A stretch of 15,266 nucleotides of DNA from JANTGF01 sp033791445 (GTDB lineage: Bacteria > Bacteroidota > Bacteroidia > Bacteroidales > VadinHA17), in assembly GCA_033791445.1 (NCBI GenBank), contig JASJGS010000017.1, forward strand, positions 1-15,266, in the 5' to 3' direction. The translations under genes and the position numbers were made by a program. A model generated the notes under the pieces. The model saw only the letters and a list, made by a program, of their open reading frames with translations, was not told where the DNA came from and did not search any database. Positions 13,738-15,266 of the stretch are shown here, piece by piece; the first letter of the stretch is position 1; each line of letters starts with the position of its first letter.

Positions 13738-13743
13738 CCTCCT
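13738..13743 (-). promoter_or_regulatory. infC: Strong Shine-Dalgarno sequence of infC
   Basis: AGGAGG on the minus strand is a full match to the core anti-Shine-Dalgarno complement, with 8 nt between it and the ATA codon at 13729. Bacteroidota mRNAs usually lack such sequences and the other genes here do too, so it helps decide the infC start. Confidence 0.75.
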
Positions 13744-13767
13744 AATATTAGTTAATAATTTATTTTT

Positions 13768-15266
13768 CTATAATTGAATTTGTAGTTCAACTTCTTTATG
13801 AATAAAACTAGCAAAATCTTCTAATGTCATGCTTCCCTGATCTCCTTCACCCTGTCTTCGAATCGAAACCGTATTGCCTTCAACCTCCTTTTCACCTACA
13901 ATTAAGAGGTAAGGGATTTTCTTTAACTCATTATCCCTTATCTTCTTACCTACTTTTTCGTCCCTGTCATCAATCAGAGTGCGAATATCGGAATTATTTA
14001 GAAAATTAAAAACTTTTTTCGCATAATCTACATACTTTTCACTTACAGGTAGAATAACTACCTGGTCAGGGGTCAGCCATAATGGGAATTTTCCTGCTGT
14101 ATGTTCAATCATCACTGCTACAAAGCGTTCTAATGATCCAAAGGGTGCACGGTGAATCATAACAGGCCTGTGTCGCTTATCATCTGATCCAATATACTCC
14201 AACTCAAACCTTTCAGGGAGATTGTAATCTACCTGAATTGTACCCAATTGCCACTCCCTTCCCAGTGCATCTTTCACCATAAAATCAAGCTTTGGCCCAT
14301 AAAATGCGGCTTCCCCGAGTTCTACAAAAGTGTCCAGTCCCTTTTCATCACAAGCTTCAATAATCGCTATTTCAGATTTCTCCCAGTTTTCATCACTACC
14401 AATGTATTTTTCTTTGTCTTCAGGGTCTCTTAATGATATCTGGGTTGTAAAGTCACTAAAACTTAGTGCCTTAAATATGGTAAGGACAATGTCAATAACC
14501 TTAATAAATTCCTCTTTCAATTGATCAGGCCTGCAGAATATATGGGCATCATCCTGGGTAAAGCCACGAACTCTAGTAAGTCCATGCAGTTCTCCACTTT
14601 GCTCATATCTGTATACAGTACCAAATTCCGCTAGACGGACAGGCAGGTCCCTAAATGTCTTTCTGCTTGATTTGTATATCTCGCAATGATGAGGACAGTT
14701 CATAGGTTTCAACAAGAACTCTTCATTTTCTGACGGTGTTTTTATGGGTTGAAAAGAATCTTTTCCATACTTTTCATAATGTCCAGAAGTGACATATAAT
14801 TCTTTCTGTCCTATATGAGGAGTGATTACAGGTTCATAACCATAATCTTTTTGCACCTTTTTCAGGAAATTTTCCAGTCTCTCTCTTAACTTTGCACCTT
14901 TGGGTAGCCATAAGGGGAGTCCCTGGCCAACCTTTTGACTAAAGGTGAAAAGTTGCAATTCTTTACCAATTTTCCTGTGATCTCTTTTCTTTGCTTCTTC
15001 TAATAAAACCAGATATTCATCTAACATGGTTTTTTTTGGGAAACTAATGCCGTAAACTCTGGTCAATTGCTTCCTTTTCTCATCACCCCTCCAGTATGCA
15101 CCTGCGATACTTAACAATTTAATTGCTTTTATTGATTCGGAGCTCTGCAAATGAGGCCCACGGCAGAGATCTGTAAAACTCCCCTGGTTGTAAAATGAAA
15201 TAGTTCCATCTTCCAGGTCCTGAATTTGTTCAATCTTGTATTCATCTCCTTTTTCGGAGAAGTAAT
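13768..15266 (-). CDS. thrS: Threonine-tRNA ligase (5' end outside the window; C-terminal 498 aa)
   Basis: ThrRS charges tRNA-Thr and edits mis-acylated Ser-tRNA. The frame is open to the window edge, so a TTG or ATG inside the window is not the start; about 145 residues (the TGS domain and first part of the editing domain) are missing. Visible first is the end of the editing/SAD domain with FTDLCRGPH (Cys and His of the editing site) and GAYWRGDEKRKQLTRVYG. The class II core follows: LKPMNCPHHCEIYK with the zinc Cys, RYEQSGELHGLTRVRGF (motif 2, zinc His) and MIHRAPFGSLERF (motif 3, zinc His). The C-terminal anticodon-binding domain has DQVVILPVSEKYVDYA and DDRDEKVGKKIR. It leads the thrS-infC-rpmI-rplT operon; its promoter lies beyond the window. 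Confidence 0.97.
   Translation of the reverse strand, partial: YFSEKGDEYKIEQIQDLEDGTISFYNQGSFTDLCRGPHLQSSESIKAIKLLSIAGAYWRGDEKRKQLTRVYGISFPKKTMLDEYLVLLEEAKKRDHRKIGKELQLFTFSQKVGQGLPLWLPKGAKLRERLENFLKKVQKDYGYEPVITPHIGQKELYVTSGHYEKYGKDSFQPIKTPSENEEFLLKPMNCPHHCEIYKSSRKTFRDLPVRLAEFGTVYRYEQSGELHGLTRVRGFTQDDAHIFCRPDQLKEEFIKVIDIVLTIFKALSFSDFTTQISLRDPEDKEKYIGSDENWEKSEIAIIEACDEKGLDTFVELGEAAFYGPKLDFMVKDALGREWQLGTIQVDYNLPERFELEYIGSDDKRHRPVMIHRAPFGSLERFVAVMIEHTAGKFPLWLTPDQVVILPVSEKYVDYAKKVFNFLNNSDIRTLIDDRDEKVGKKIRDNELKKIPYLLIVGEKEVEGNTVSIRRQGEGDQGSMTLEDFASFIHKEVELQIQL

Noticed and set aside
1..15266. CRISPR array, insertion sequence, prophage or toxin-antitoxin genes
   Set aside because: No regularly spaced repeats, transposase, integrase or phage genes were seen on either strand.

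Overview
The window is AT-rich and comes from a member of the Bacteroidota, most likely a Bacteroidales/Marinilabiliales-type anaerobe or facultative anaerobe. The signs are acidic-tailed lipoproteins, a long LepB with a large insert, a WbqC-family gene, a FadL/OmpP1-type barrel, A/T-rich leaders with almost no Shine-Dalgarno sequences, and thrS-infC-rpmI-rplT next to dapB-lepB. The organism assignment is inference from gene content.

Layout, left to right. (1) 1-822 (+): 3' part of an outer-membrane beta-barrel gene, ending at a perfect-palindrome bidirectional terminator (845-870). (2) 892-3699 (-): three tandem paralogous lipoprotein genes, each built as its own cassette with a shared 42-nt upstream block, the lipoprotein and a strong hairpin terminator. 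The 326-nt gap 1888-2213 holds the promoter block and tetranucleotide repeat of the first gene, the terminator of the second, and a compact cloverleaf-like inverted-repeat structure (2120-2200). (3) 3862-7315 (-): larC-larE-larB-wbqC, tightly spaced and probably one operon. LarB, LarE and LarC make the nickel-pincer nucleotide (NPN) cofactor, but no larA is present in the window. (4) 7543-10142 (+), divergent from larC: a Tat-signal DUF362 protein and a polyferredoxin membrane protein fused from NapH-like and NapG/F-like parts. (5) 10201-12408 (-): dapB-lepB. (6) 12510-15266 (-): thrS (5' end outside the window), infC, rpmI and rplT, closed by a terminator at 12468-12491.

How the parts fit. 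Sections 5 and 6 are housekeeping: amino-acid and cell-wall precursor synthesis, protein export and translation. dapB-lepB-wbqC is commonly contiguous in this phylum. Here lepB and wbqC are separated by about 5.7 kb holding the lar genes and the DUF362/polyferredoxin pair, so this block looks like an inserted functional module. The DUF362 protein shows a His/Lys spacing that resembles the catalytic and cofactor-tethering residues of LarA. That raises the testable idea that it, or a partner, is an exported user of the NPN cofactor linked to a membrane electron-transfer protein. infC has no ATG, GTG, TTG or CTG codon available in its N-terminal region, and appears to start at AUA behind a strong AGGAGG, the only strong Shine-Dalgarno sequence I noticed here.
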